Source: an uncultured Pseudohongiella sp. (lineage in GTDB: Bacteria > Pseudomonadota > Gammaproteobacteria > Pseudomonadales > Pseudohongiellaceae). From it: DNA of 40,990 bases. Under the pieces are notes generated by a model. That model was given only the letters and a program-made list of their open reading frames with translations, did no database searches and was not told where the DNA came from. The stretch covers positions 1-40,990 of the forward strand of contig CACJAW010000019.1 in NCBI GenBank assembly GCA_902591495.1, written 5' to 3'. Positions 22,207-32,129 of the stretch are shown piece after piece; positions within the stretch are counted from its first letter, which is position 1; the number at the start of each line of letters is the position of its first letter. A program made the position numbers and the translations under genes.

Positions 22207-25149
22207 TTATCTGGAGGCTGTGATTAGAAAATCAAAGATATCCTGGGATACCTTGATGATTTGAGCTGCAGCCTGGTATGACTGCTGATAGCGAATCAAA
22301 TCCGCCGCCTCTGTGTCCAAAGTCACGCCCACGGTCTTATCTAAAAGCGCCTCAGCATCGTCTTTAACAACCTTGAGCGCTTGGGATGACATCTCGGCTA
22401 GGTTGTGTTGATTACTTACATCCGAGATTAACGAAATGTAGCGCTGAGTAGGGATCTCGTCTCCATTGACGCCAACCTCTTGCACGGCGAGTATGCGAGT
22501 AATATTGCCATTATCCCCAATCGCGCCCTCGTTAGCTTTTATTGTAAAGACATCCCCAGTCGTCGGAGCCTCTTCGAAGACCACTTTAACGTCGTTTACA
22601 AGCACCCCGTTTGGCCAGGTATAGCTTTTCTTGGCCATCACAGTGTCTGTAGCCGTATCAGTTATTTGAACTTGGTTAGCAGAGAGGAAAGTCACAGAAA
22701 ACGGCGACTCGATAGAAACCTCGGGTAACGCTGGCTTCTCCTGAATGTCGTAGCGAATACTGACGTCATTGGTCGATCCCGTCACATAGACCAGGAAATC
22801 ATCATCTAACCTGGAATTGGAGGTTATGGTTGTGGCAAACCCTATCCGGCTTAGGTCAGTAGCTTTGCCCTGTCCCGCCCCATGGTTTTGAAATTCAAAG
22901 TTTACATTGGTTCCAGTGTACTTAACCCTACCAACCTTTATTCCGTTGGACTCATTCAAGAAATTAGTTGTCTGCCCAGCCGTAGGGTTTCCAAGAACAA
23001 TATTGTTTCCTTTATTTGCAACAGTATTTTGAATCAGTATCTTACCGTTAGGGTATACTATTGCCTCCACACCTGTAGAACCGGTTTGTGCATTAATCAG
23101 CGTGGCTAAAGCTTCCAAGCTGGCAGGTACACCTGCATTTACAATTGTAGTTCCGTTGATGGATAACTTTTTTGTTATATCAAATTGGTCGTAAGTATAG
23201 CTTAGGGTATTATCAGCCTCAGCCGTGACGTTAGTTCCTCCACTTATAGTATTGGCCCAAGTCGCAACTTGCGCGGCTGATAGAGTTGTCCCATTGGCAA
23301 TTGTCAGCGCTGGAAGATTTGTTCCGTTCAATTTTAGCGCATTAGCTGCTATCAAATTTTGAGGCCCGCCACTCGAATTAGTTTGAATCGGAAGACCGTC
23401 CGATAGGCTCACACTGCTAGCAAAATTTCCAAGCGTAATTGAAGTATCCTTATACCCGGTGGCCCCTTGCTTGTTCACATAATCGTTTATAAAAGTGGTA
23501 CCCGGCTCTATTGATGTAGATGTCGCCAAGCCTGATGCAAAAGGTGCTGCCAATGTATTCGAGCCAACTATGTGGTTATATTCTGAGGTGAACAGCTGGA
23601 GCTGATGATCATTAACGATAGGTGGCTGAATACTTACTGAAAATCCTGCAACGTCCCTTGGTATGAATAGTGCGGGCTCTACTGTATTAGATTCGAAAGT
23701 TTTTGTCTGGGCAACCCCGAGGATTGTCCCAGTATCGAATTGAGCGTTCTCCTTTAGAGGTTTAGCTCGCATATCGTATTGTAGGGATGGCTCGGTCTCA
23801 CGTGAATTCGCTATCGCACCCTCGATTTGTAAACGATCGGCTGTAGAAATTTGACCTGTGTTCTGTATTGATACCTTTATATTATCTACAGCTCGCAGAT
23901 TAGGCCTGATCAAGAACGATTCGCCATTTTGCAGTGTCCCATTAACAGCAACGTTTAAACCGTTGTAACTGAACCCGTTATCACTGGATGAATTCCTGTT
24001 TATATAAGAACTCACCTTAGTGGATAGATCGGTCACCAACCATCTCGCTTTTCCCGACTCCCAGGTCGCTTTTATATTAACCTTAGGGGTGGTTGAAGAA
24101 GCTGTAGCTGTAATCGCAGTTGATATTGTCTTATCACCCGCGCTTACTGCATTATATTGGGGGGTTAAATTGAATAGTTCTAAGCCGACTTCCCCATTTT
24201 TATTTAAACCTTGCTTATGTAAGTTATTAACTGACGTTCCAATTGTATTGACTAGAATATCTAGATTGTCCCGGAGTGGCTCAAATATTTTATTGCGAAA
24301 ACTAAGAGTCCCACCAATCGAGCCGCTCCGTACTTCTCCAACGTTAATATTTTTGCCGTAAGAATCAAGAATAATAGCGATTGGTCCGCCAGCGACTTCG
24401 GAAAATTTGGGTGTTAACAGATATGATTTATTCTCATCGACAAACCTCATACTGTTGCTAGAGCCACCCAACTTAACTAGGGCTCTGCCATTCTTGTCGA
24501 TTAAAACATCTAGACTCGCATAGCTAGACATCTCTTTTAACAAAAAATCTCGCTGATCCAATAGTTGAGGCGGTTGCTTACCGGCGAATGGTGTCTTCAC
24601 TAATTCTTTGTTTACTAAACGTAGGCTATCGGCGAGTTTGTTCAGCTCAGAAAAGTCGGTCTCAAGCTTGTCATAGATTTCGACGTCGATTGAAGCTAAT
24701 TCAGATCCAATAGCTCTGGAGCGACTTGCTAAAAACTCAGTCGCCATTAAAAATTCCTGTCGAAAAGCTTCCTCAGCAGGATTACCCGAAAGATTTGAAG
24801 CTGACGCAAAAAAGCGAGTTATGCCGTTACTCAAACTCCCCTTATCCGATCCCAACAGATCAACCAGACGATCTGTATACCGCATCAAGGGTTCTTGTTC
24901 ATTCACTTTACTGTTCGCTATTCGCACATTGGAGGTGGCAAATTCATTGAACGCTCTGAATACTCCTTTGGAAGCCACTCCAGACCCAAGATAATCAACC
25001 CCCATCCTTGTAGGTATGGTTTCTTCAGCTCGAACTTCTTGCCTTGAATATCCATCTGAATTCAAGTTGGCGATATTATTACTAACTGTTGACAGCGCTT
25101 GACGATATAACTCCGTCGCAGTCGCGCCTATGTTTAGTAAGTCAGCCAT
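22207..25149 (-). CDS. flgK: FlgK, hook-filament junction protein 1 (very long)
   Basis: A 980-aa FlgK. The N-terminus is classic: MADLLNIGATATELYRQALS, then VSNNIANLNSDGYSRQEVRA. The C-terminus is too (LAEMSSQALKVVKDDAEALL, then DLIRYQQSYQAAAQIIKVSQ). FlgK is usually 450-680 aa; the extra length is in the middle, about residues 330-880, which is Ser/Thr/Asn-rich with beta-sheet-like repeats and would form outward-facing domains. FlgK connects the hook to FlgL and the filament. The 87-bp gap before it (after flgJ) could hold a promoter, but no sigma-28 match was found. Confidence 0.96.
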   Translation of the reverse strand: MADLLNIGATATELYRQALSTVSNNIANLNSDGYSRQEVRAEETIPTRMGVDYLGSGVASKGVFRAFNEFATSNVRIANSKVNEQEPLMRYTDRLVDLLGSDKGSLSNGITRFFASASNLSGNPAEEAFRQEFLMATEFLASRSRAIGSELASIDVEIYDKLETDFSELNKLADSLRLVNKELVKTPFAGKQPPQLLDQRDFLLKEMSSYASLDVLIDKNGRALVKLGGSSNSMRFVDENKSYLLTPKFSEVAGGPIAIILDSYGKNINVGEVRSGSIGGTLSFRNKIFEPLRDNLDILVNTIGTSVNNLHKQGLNKNGEVGLELFNLTPQYNAVSAGDKTISTAITATASSTTPKVNIKATWESGKARWLVTDLSTKVSSYINRNSSSDNGFSYNGLNVAVNGTLQNGESFLIRPNLRAVDNIKVSIQNTGQISTADRLQIEGAIANSRETEPSLQYDMRAKPLKENAQFDTGTILGVAQTKTFESNTVEPALFIPRDVAGFSVSIQPPIVNDHQLQLFTSEYNHIVGSNTLAAPFASGLATSTSIEPGTTFINDYVNKQGATGYKDTSITLGNFASSVSLSDGLPIQTNSSGGPQNLIAANALKLNGTNLPALTIANGTTLSAAQVATWANTISGGTNVTAEADNTLSYTYDQFDITKKLSINGTTIVNAGVPASLEALATLINAQTGSTGVEAIVYPNGKILIQNTVANKGNNIVLGNPTAGQTTNFLNESNGIKVGRVKYTGTNVNFEFQNHGAGQGKATDLSRIGFATTITSNSRLDDDFLVYVTGSTNDVSIRYDIQEKPALPEVSIESPFSVTFLSANQVQITDTATDTVMAKKSYTWPNGVLVNDVKVVFEEAPTTGDVFTIKANEGAIGDNGNITRILAVQEVGVNGDEIPTQRYISLISDVSNQHNLAEMSSQALKVVKDDAEALLDKTVGVTLDTEAADLIRYQQSYQAAAQIIKVSQDIFDFLITASR

Positions 25150-25236
25150 CGTCTTATTTACTACCTATGTTATGTATTAGCTTTTAAAGCAGACTGGCAT
25201 CTGGTCGTGCTACCTATAACCCAAGAAAGTTTGGGT

Positions 25237-25569
25237 TCAACTAGACTTATCTTCTCGTCGATCTGAAATATCATTGAGCCACTCTAGAAGACCAAGTCCT
25301 TGCGAGTTGGCGATCTGGTGCGACACTTCGTCATAAAACATCCCATCAAAAAGATCCATCGCATCATTTTTCAGCAAGTCACTCTTGAGAGGCTCAATGG
25401 AGGAGCGCATTGAATCAGTGACTAACTTAAGAAACATAGACTCAAACTCGGCTGCAACCTTTGCATTGATCTCTCTAGACTCTTCTTTAGTCTTAGTTTC
25501 ATTTGCCTTTAAACTCGAAAGACCCTGAAAATCATATCGCGTCGCTACAAAATTATTTATACCCGCCAT
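25237..25569 (-). CDS. flgJ: FlgJ-type rod-binding protein without hydrolase domain
   Basis: A 110-aa protein corresponding only to the N-terminal rod-binding half of FlgJ (AAEFESMFLKLVTDSMRSSI, DLFDGMFYDEVSHQIANSQG). Enterobacterial and many gammaproteobacterial FlgJ proteins are about 300 aa with a C-terminal glucosaminidase that opens the cell wall for the rod. Here that domain is missing and no separate hydrolase is present in this window. The single-domain form occurs in alphaproteobacteria and some others. It abuts flgI directly. Confidence 0.93.
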   Translation of the reverse strand: MAGINNFVATRYDFQGLSSLKANETKTKEESREINAKVAAEFESMFLKLVTDSMRSSIEPLKSDLLKNDAMDLFDGMFYDEVSHQIANSQGLGLLEWLNDISDRREDKSS

Positions 25570-26733
25570 TTAAATCACCACTAACTCTGCTTTAAGACTC
25601 CCAGCTCTTTTCAATGCCTCCAAGATGGCTATGAGAGCAGAGGGAGATGCACCAACCTGATTAACTGCATCTACTATCTCTTGCAGCTCTATTCCAGGTT
25701 CAAAAACGAACATCTGACTATCTTCCTCAGTCACTTCGATCTCCGCGTTTTGAACAGGTACTGTATCGCCATCGGCAAACGCGTTCGGCTGACTTACCTC
25801 ATTAAAGGCATCGATCCTTACCATTAAGGTACCGTGAGAGACCGCTGCTGCGCCCACTCTAACCGACCTATTAATTACCGCCGTTCCAGTCCTAGAATTT
25901 ATGACTACCCGCGCTACCGGGTCGGCAGTGACGACTTCCATGAGCTCAATATCTCCAAGGAAAGCAACCTTCTGACTCATATCCTGGGGGCCACGTATAA
26001 CAACAGAAACAGCATCTAGAGGGGTTGCTGTTCCCGCGCCGTAAGTTTCATTAATGACATTTGCAATTGCCGTAGAAGTGCTAAAGTCAGAGTCACGCAA
26101 ATTAAGGATGATGTTTTCGGTCGTCTCAAAAGAAGATGGAATCAACCTCTCAACTATGGCTCCATTAGGTATCCGACCAGAAGTAGGCACGCCTATCTCA
26201 ACGGCACCTCCGGCAGCATCCACGGCAACTCCAGTTACCGTTAAAGGTCCTTGTGCCAAGGCATATACCGCGCCGTCTATGCCACGTAATTCTGTCAGTA
26301 TAAGATTTCCACCCCGGAGGCTCTCAGCCGAACCGACGGTAGAAACATTAACATCAATACGCTGACCTGGTTTGGCAAACGGCGGAACCTCTGCAGTGAC
26401 TAATACCGCTGCTAAATTGTCTGTCTGCAGCGGCTGTTGTGCCTGCTGCTCAGCTAATCTTACGATATTTTCGCCAAGATCGAATTCTGATACAGGACCA
26501 TCTACGCTCACCCCAAGTCCAGATAGAAGCGAGGTGAGACTCTGCCCTGTGACTCGAAGATCTCTTCCGTCACCAGTGCCGGAAAGTCCGCCGACAAGAC
26601 CGTATCCTATGAGTTGATTACTTCTAACTCCCGCAACATCAGCGATATCTTTAATACGATCTGCATGACTTCCACTGACCATCAAAATCATGATCAGGTT
26701 CGAAGTTAAAATCTTTGAAAACTTTATCCGCAT
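25570..26733 (-). CDS. flgI: FlgI, P-ring protein
   Basis: A 387-aa periplasmic protein with a signal peptide (FSKILTSNLIMILMVSGSHA), followed by DRIKDIADVAGVRSNQLIGY and GLVGGLSGTGD as in all FlgI proteins. The C-terminus has LQEIVDAVNQVGASPSALIA and ILEALKRAGSLKAELVVI. FlgI builds the bushing around the rod in the peptidoglycan layer. Normal length. The stop is adjacent to the flgJ start, suggesting translational coupling. Confidence 0.98.
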   Translation of the reverse strand: MRIKFSKILTSNLIMILMVSGSHADRIKDIADVAGVRSNQLIGYGLVGGLSGTGDGRDLRVTGQSLTSLLSGLGVSVDGPVSEFDLGENIVRLAEQQAQQPLQTDNLAAVLVTAEVPPFAKPGQRIDVNVSTVGSAESLRGGNLILTELRGIDGAVYALAQGPLTVTGVAVDAAGGAVEIGVPTSGRIPNGAIVERLIPSSFETTENIILNLRDSDFSTSTAIANVINETYGAGTATPLDAVSVVIRGPQDMSQKVAFLGDIELMEVVTADPVARVVINSRTGTAVINRSVRVGAAAVSHGTLMVRIDAFNEVSQPNAFADGDTVPVQNAEIEVTEEDSQMFVFEPGIELQEIVDAVNQVGASPSALIAILEALKRAGSLKAELVVI

Positions 26734-26751
26734 TCTGAGTAATTCCTCAAC

Positions 26752-27435
26752 TTAAAAAGGCCAAAGACCAAATAAAATGTTAGTGATTGGAGGGACCCGA
26801 GTGGATCTTGCCAGCTCACCCGCACCACTATACGAGAACTGCGCGTTTGCCAGACGTCGAGACAAGATAGTGTTATTAGGCTGAATGTCTTCGGGCCTGA
26901 CAACTCCTCGTACTCTGATGTATTCGCTTCCTTCATTTAATTCAAGCTGTTTCTCTCCAAACACCACCAAGTTACCATTGCTCATTACTTCTGTCACAAC
27001 CGCCGAAATACTTCCGGTTAAAGTAGCTGATTGACCTGCTGTTCCAGTACCATTACTACTAATAGTCGAACCCAACTCTCCCAAATTAGCATACTCGTCA
27101 AAGAGGGTTTGATTTCCGAAAACTCCAGGTGTGAGATTATTAACAGAGACTCGCTCAGTAGCCAATCCATTCTCTCTGGTTGCTTGAGCAGACTCATTCA
27201 GCAAGATGGTCACGATATCACCAACCCTAACAGTGCCAGCAGCGTACGCTCGTCCAGCAGGATAAAGCGACGCACCATTGTCCATGATCGAACCCGTTAC
27301 TCTTGTTGGCTGGGTATTTGGCTCTGGATAGATGATCTGAAAATCATCGAGACCTGCACCCGGAATGATCTGAGAGGATGAACATCCAACTGCTAGAAAG
27401 CAGGTAATACAAATTGGTATGTAACGAAGTTTCAT
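26752..27435 (-). CDS. flgH: FlgH, L-ring lipoprotein
   Basis: A 227-aa outer-membrane lipoprotein. Signal peptide with lipobox FLAVGC, then GSIMDNGASLYPAGRAYAAG, VRVGDIVTILLNESAQATRE, SNGNLVVFGEKQLELNEGSE and YIRVRGVVRPEDIQPNNTIL, all family hallmarks. FlgH forms the L ring in the outer membrane. Lies 18 bp ahead of flgI and 19 bp after flgG. Confidence 0.98.
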   Translation of the reverse strand: MKLRYIPICITCFLAVGCSSSQIIPGAGLDDFQIIYPEPNTQPTRVTGSIMDNGASLYPAGRAYAAGTVRVGDIVTILLNESAQATRENGLATERVSVNNLTPGVFGNQTLFDEYANLGELGSTISSNGTGTAGQSATLTGSISAVVTEVMSNGNLVVFGEKQLELNEGSEYIRVRGVVRPEDIQPNNTILSRRLANAQFSYSGAGELARSTRVPPITNILFGLWPF

Positions 27436-27454
27436 TTTTTACCTTAATTCAACT

Positions 27455-28240
27455 TTATAAATTTTGATTCAAAAATCTGAGCATGCCATCTGCAGCAGAG
27501 ATCGCCTTTGAGTTAATCTCATATGCTCTCTGTGTCTCAATCATGTTCACCATTTCTTCGACAACATTAACGTTCGATTGTTCTAACGAGCCCTGAGTGA
27601 TCATACCGGCGCCCTGATCTCCGGGTATACCAACGATTGCTGGTCCACTTGCGTTTGACTCAGCGTACAGGTTGCGCCCCATGGCTCTCAAGCCAGCAGG
27701 ATTAACAAACCTAGTAATCTGTAACTGTCCAACCTGAACAGCACCACCTCCGGCCGCTAATTCAGCCGTCACCGTTCCATCCCTACCCACAGCTATACTA
27801 ATAGCCTGCTGAGGAAGATTTATCGCGGGGATAGTTGTCTGACCTGATGCCGTAACAAGTGCTCCTAAGTTAGAACGTTTGAAAGATCCGTCCCGTGTGT
27901 AAGCGATAGTTCCATCGGCCTGCTGAATAGCAAAAAAACCATCTCCACTAATCGCAAGATCCAAGGCGTTCTCGGTAGAAACCATATTGCCTTGTCTGTG
28001 AATTTTCTCCGTAGAAACCACACGTGAGCCGGTTCCCAGCATCAGACCTGTCGGAGTTTGTGCTAGAACATCAGCTTGAGCACCAGCTTGCACTATTCTC
28101 TGATACAGAAGGTCTTCAAAGTTAGCACGATCTTTTTTAAAGCCGACCGTATTAACGTTTGCTAAATTATTTGCAATGACTGACATTCTTGTCGATTGGG
28201 CAGATAAGCCGGTCTTTGCGATCCACATTGAAGCGTCCAT
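27455..28240 (-). CDS. flgG: FlgG, distal rod protein
   Basis: A 261-aa rod protein of standard size: MDASMWIAKTGLSAQSTRMS, NNLANVNTVGFKKDRANFED at the N-terminus, ALDLAISGDGFFAIQ, and the C-terminal EQSNVNVVEEMVNMIETQRA, YEINSKAI. The N- and C-terminal helices form the D0 core of the distal rod. Part of the flgBCDEFGHIJ block. Confidence 0.98.
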   Translation of the reverse strand: MDASMWIAKTGLSAQSTRMSVIANNLANVNTVGFKKDRANFEDLLYQRIVQAGAQADVLAQTPTGLMLGTGSRVVSTEKIHRQGNMVSTENALDLAISGDGFFAIQQADGTIAYTRDGSFKRSNLGALVTASGQTTIPAINLPQQAISIAVGRDGTVTAELAAGGGAVQVGQLQITRFVNPAGLRAMGRNLYAESNASGPAIVGIPGDQGAGMITQGSLEQSNVNVVEEMVNMIETQRAYEINSKAISAADGMLRFLNQNL

Positions 28241-28260
28241 TTGTTTCCCCTTATATTCTG

Positions 28261-29040
28261 TTAACTGGTTTGCATCAGACGTGTTCCTGTCTGATCCAAC
28301 TCTTCTGCACTTTTAACTAATTTCATTTGAGTTTCGAACGATCTGTAGTAATCCATCAGGTTTACAAGAACTTCCACTGGATTAACATTACTTCCCTCTA
28401 TCGCACCTGTTGACAGAGATGCGGCCTCTGGCCCCGGGGCGATGTCGCCTCCCGCGCCATTAGCTCCAAGCTGCTCATACAGACCATCAAGTCGCCTTTG
28501 TAAGGTTGTGCCTGAAGCATCTCTAATTAACATCTGACCGATTTCTACTGGTGGCGCCGCTGCCGCTGCCGGATCTGCGCCGACTTGATCAAAAAAAACA
28601 GTGCCGTCTGGAGTAATAGTGGGGCTTCCGCCCTCAGGGACAGTAATTGGCCCACCTCCTTCACCGGCAACAAGATAGCCGTTTGCCGTCTCCAAGAAGC
28701 CTAGCTCAGAAACTCTAAGGTCGCCCCTCCGAGTAAACGCCAATTGACCTTGATCAGTGAGAACACCTAAAACAGTTTGGCCATTCAAAGCAACGTCGAG
28801 CGGGTTACCTGTATCAATCCTTGTGCCAGCTCTTAGATCGACAATATCCGTTCTATTTTCGACCAAGGGTTGAAAACGGACCGCAAACCCGGGCCCATCT
28901 AACTGAGCCGGAACCGCCCGCTGAAAAGATGCTCTTTTGAATCCGATAGTTGAGACGTTCGCCAGATCGTTTGTCAGCATCGTGCGCTGAATCGTTCCGG
29001 TTTTCGCTCCACTTAACGATGTAAATACTAATCTATCCAT
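28261..29040 (-). CDS. flgF: FlgF, proximal rod protein
   Basis: A 259-aa rod protein. N-terminal TNDLANVSTIGFKRASFQRA (family pattern NNLANV.T.GFK), PLDVALNGQTVLGVLTDQGQ, C-terminal IEGSNVNPVEVLVNLMDYYR followed by SFETQMKLVKSAEELDQT. Loop near residues 170-185 is Ala/Pro-rich. Twenty bp before flgG. Confidence 0.97.
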   Translation of the reverse strand: MDRLVFTSLSGAKTGTIQRTMLTNDLANVSTIGFKRASFQRAVPAQLDGPGFAVRFQPLVENRTDIVDLRAGTRIDTGNPLDVALNGQTVLGVLTDQGQLAFTRRGDLRVSELGFLETANGYLVAGEGGGPITVPEGGSPTITPDGTVFFDQVGADPAAAAAPPVEIGQMLIRDASGTTLQRRLDGLYEQLGANGAGGDIAPGPEAASLSTGAIEGSNVNPVEVLVNLMDYYRSFETQMKLVKSAEELDQTGTRLMQTS

Positions 29041-29066
29041 CGATAGTTGCCTCTAGGCCTTACTCA

Positions 29067-32000
29067 TTAGCCACGAATATTTATTATTGCGCTAGTCATA
29101 GCAGTATTAGTTTCAATTGCCTTTGCATTCGCCTGAAAGTTCCGCTGCGCAGCAATTAAATCAACCAATTCGTTGGTTAAATCAACGTTTGATCTCTCTC
29201 GAGCTCCTGCTCGGATGGTTCCGTAACCTGCCGAACCCGCCTCGCCCAATCTAGCCTCACCAGATTTACCAGACGCTGTCCACGCAGCATCGCCGATTTG
29301 AGTTAGGCCAGAATTTGAGTTGAAGTTTGCAATAACAATTTTACCTAACGACTTTTGTGTTCCGTTAGAATAACTCGCCACAATGAGCCCATCATCGCCA
29401 ATGCTTATGCCGTTGATGTCACCCTCTGGCTTGCCGTTTTGCGACTGAGATATGGCTGCAAATGCAGAGTTGTATTGTGTGCTGCCTGTGTAAGCCAACT
29501 GAATGGTTGTACCCGTAGCGGTGTTACTCTCCAGATTGTATTTTGCTTGTGGAGAAACTAGCGCACCCGAAGTATCAAAGGTGATTTCACCCCTATCCAG
29601 GAATATTGGTGTCCAATAAGGAATGTCTCCAGCATCAAAATCTGCTTTATCGACGCTCTCCTTCCAGAGTCCAGTTGCCGGATCCTGGCTTACATACAAG
29701 TTACTACCAGCCAGAGTATCTGTGTCTATTTTTGCGTATGTAGAACTCGATCCAAAAGCGACCGGTACATCCGTCAGACCCCAATCTTGGCTTCCAAGTA
29801 ATTGAATGAAAGATTTCGAGGAAGTAGTCGCGCCAGTGACTGTCAGAGCAGTTTTAGCTGAATCGAACCCGACAACAATATTGTTTATTGTCTTTCCATT
29901 GGAATCAGCCATTCGGTTTAGCTGAGTCTGTAGTTCTGCCGTAAACGTGTCTATGTTGTATTGGCCAAGTGTTAGCTTAACCGTGTTAGTGACACCATCA
30001 ATCACAGCCGTAATACTTTGATTTGCCGCGGTCACGTTGAAAGCTTGTTCTGTATCAACACCCATGGCATTCCCCGTCAACCTTGCAGGCTGTGACGCCT
30101 GACCCCTAACGGTGGGTAAATTCTCAACCAGTGATGAAACAGCTGCAGTAATCTGATTCTTATTATTGTTAGTAAGCGTTAAACCACCGTTCGCACTCAA
30201 GCCAAGCAATGCGCCTGCTCTTATACCACCTGCGGTGAAAGTCGGAGTGGCCTCGTTGCCGTCACTTGTTGCTCGTATTGATAGGCTGGATGCGTCCCCA
30301 GTGGTACCACTTTTAAACGTGAACTTGCCACCAGCATATGTAACCTCAAGACCCGATCTCCTGCTGCTTGCAGTAAGTGCCGTTCCGTTACCCCTAACGT
30401 TGCCGAGAAGTTGTTTTGACCCGTTAACCGTCTGATACGTCAGAGACGAACCATCGTCAATACCAAGGTCATTAGCTAGGGTACCAATACCTCCAAAAAT
30501 AGCGTTCGTTGCAGCATCACTGCCTCCGAGGCGAATGATGTCAGGCGTAGCCTTTAAGGAAGAGCTCTGGTGTACCATAAAGCCTTGATTCTTTTCATCA
30601 TACTCAACTGTCACGTCTGTCCAAGCTGCCTTTTTCCCGTTTGCAGCTCCAAAATTCAAGTAATTGGTTAGGGCCGCTGCGACCTGCCAACCAGTTGCCT
30701 TACGAGAAGTATTAGCTCCGGTCCCATCGTGAAAAGTCATTCCTCCCACTTCGGCATTAGCCAGCTCGAGTATGCCGCCGGCACCACTCAACGGAATGCT
30801 CACCCACTGAGTAGCGGCAGCGAGCGCAGCTGCTCCTACTGGATATCTCTTTATAGTCAGAGTCTTACCATTTAGCGCCGCAAAATCGAAAACGTTGTCA
30901 TCCCCAAAGGACTTATTCAACTCGTTCGTCAACTCTGTCGCAATCTGCTTACCCGAAAGTGTTTGTGAGCCAGCCGTTCCTGGCCGACCTGTCGCAGAGG
31001 ATAGATGACTGAAACTCATCAGTCTTGGTAGGCTGACGCTTCTCCAAACCGAGTCATCAACCTTAACCTCAAACATGTTCTGAAGTTGCGCGTTAGTCCA
31101 GCCTGTAGAAAAATCTACGCCAGAGCTACCGCTGGTTAAATTAAGTCCATCCTTGTATGAGGAGGCGGCTGGAATTTCCGTTGTCACCGACGCATTCGCG
31201 GAGGGAATTGCTGTCTGCAAGTTATCTAACGAAAATTTTCGATAAGTCGTACCAGCTGTAATTAGGTACTCCGCTTGATTTATGGGTGCACCGGTTACGG
31301 GATCTGTTGTTAGCTTTGCGTAGGCGTCCAGTTCTTTCTGAGTTTTTATCTCGCCAAACTTATTAATGAATTGAGGGTCGTTTCCAGCGCCCGCAGATTG
31401 AGTCAGAGCAGATTCAACATCTGCACCGTCTATAGTCACATAAGTCTGCCATTTGCTATAAGGTGAGGCATCGGTGGGATTCCCGGTTTTTACGTAGTAA
31501 ATAGTCGCAAGTTGCGCCCGGCCGTTAGCACCGTAAGTAGTGAAGGAAGTCGTTTTGTGATAAGTGTCTGGCTTGTCCTTGTTAAACGTTGCAGTAATTG
31601 GTGTAGCAGACGACGGTAAGTTTAACCCTAAGTTAATCTCCGTCGTTGGCACAAATTCACCGACTGTCTGACGTTGAACTGTTAAACCTGTTGTCTCTGC
31701 CTCAAAGTTCGCGTTATTAATAGAGTCTACCTGGAGGATCTGCAACGCTTGGCCAGCGCTATTGACCAACTGATTTTGTTCATCGAGCATGAAGCCACCA
31801 TTTCTGGTGTATAACTCGGCACCATCAGTTGTTTTAAGCTTAAAATATCCGTCTCCGGTAATCGCTAAATCAAGAGAGTTAGTTGAAAATTCTATATTCC
31901 CCTGGGTATGTTGCTGAGTAATTCCGTTCAAGGCTACCCCGGAGCCAGCTATTGATCCGGCTTTTTGTAAGGGGGTGCTTGCAAAGATATCACCGAAGTC

Positions 32001-32111
32001 AGCATCAGCTCGTTTAAAACCTGATGTGCCGGCATTAGCAATATTGTTTGAAGTTACAGACAGCTCTGTTGTTGCAGCCTGAAGGCCGGTTAATGAGGTA
32101 TAAAATGACAT
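29067..32111 (-). CDS. flgE: FlgE, hook protein (very long)
   Basis: A 1014-aa hook protein. MSFYTSLTGLQAATTELSVT, SNNIANAGTSGFKRADADFG and DLAITGDGYFKLKTTDG at the N-terminus; a late FlgE domain (ITFDTSGALVSPQAKYNLES; GDINGISIGDDGLIVASYSN); and the C-terminal ERSNVDLTNELVDLIAAQRN followed by FQANAKAIETNTAM. Most FlgE proteins are 400-450 aa. The added 500-600 residues lie between about 180 and 820 and would form extra domains on the hook surface. FlgK is also enlarged, so the whole hook region may carry outer decorations. Hook length would be set by a FliK protein outside this window or by the FliK-like protein at 36717. Confidence 0.97.
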   Translation of the reverse strand: MSFYTSLTGLQAATTELSVTSNNIANAGTSGFKRADADFGDIFASTPLQKAGSIAGSGVALNGITQQHTQGNIEFSTNSLDLAITGDGYFKLKTTDGAELYTRNGGFMLDEQNQLVNSAGQALQILQVDSINNANFEAETTGLTVQRQTVGEFVPTTEINLGLNLPSSATPITATFNKDKPDTYHKTTSFTTYGANGRAQLATIYYVKTGNPTDASPYSKWQTYVTIDGADVESALTQSAGAGNDPQFINKFGEIKTQKELDAYAKLTTDPVTGAPINQAEYLITAGTTYRKFSLDNLQTAIPSANASVTTEIPAASSYKDGLNLTSGSSGVDFSTGWTNAQLQNMFEVKVDDSVWRSVSLPRLMSFSHLSSATGRPGTAGSQTLSGKQIATELTNELNKSFGDDNVFDFAALNGKTLTIKRYPVGAAALAAATQWVSIPLSGAGGILELANAEVGGMTFHDGTGANTSRKATGWQVAAALTNYLNFGAANGKKAAWTDVTVEYDEKNQGFMVHQSSSLKATPDIIRLGGSDAATNAIFGGIGTLANDLGIDDGSSLTYQTVNGSKQLLGNVRGNGTALTASSRRSGLEVTYAGGKFTFKSGTTGDASSLSIRATSDGNEATPTFTAGGIRAGALLGLSANGGLTLTNNNKNQITAAVSSLVENLPTVRGQASQPARLTGNAMGVDTEQAFNVTAANQSITAVIDGVTNTVKLTLGQYNIDTFTAELQTQLNRMADSNGKTINNIVVGFDSAKTALTVTGATTSSKSFIQLLGSQDWGLTDVPVAFGSSSTYAKIDTDTLAGSNLYVSQDPATGLWKESVDKADFDAGDIPYWTPIFLDRGEITFDTSGALVSPQAKYNLESNTATGTTIQLAYTGSTQYNSAFAAISQSQNGKPEGDINGISIGDDGLIVASYSNGTQKSLGKIVIANFNSNSGLTQIGDAAWTASGKSGEARLGEAGSAGYGTIRAGARERSNVDLTNELVDLIAAQRNFQANAKAIETNTAMTSAIINIRG

Positions 32112-32129
32112 TCTCGTAAGTCTCCTAGA

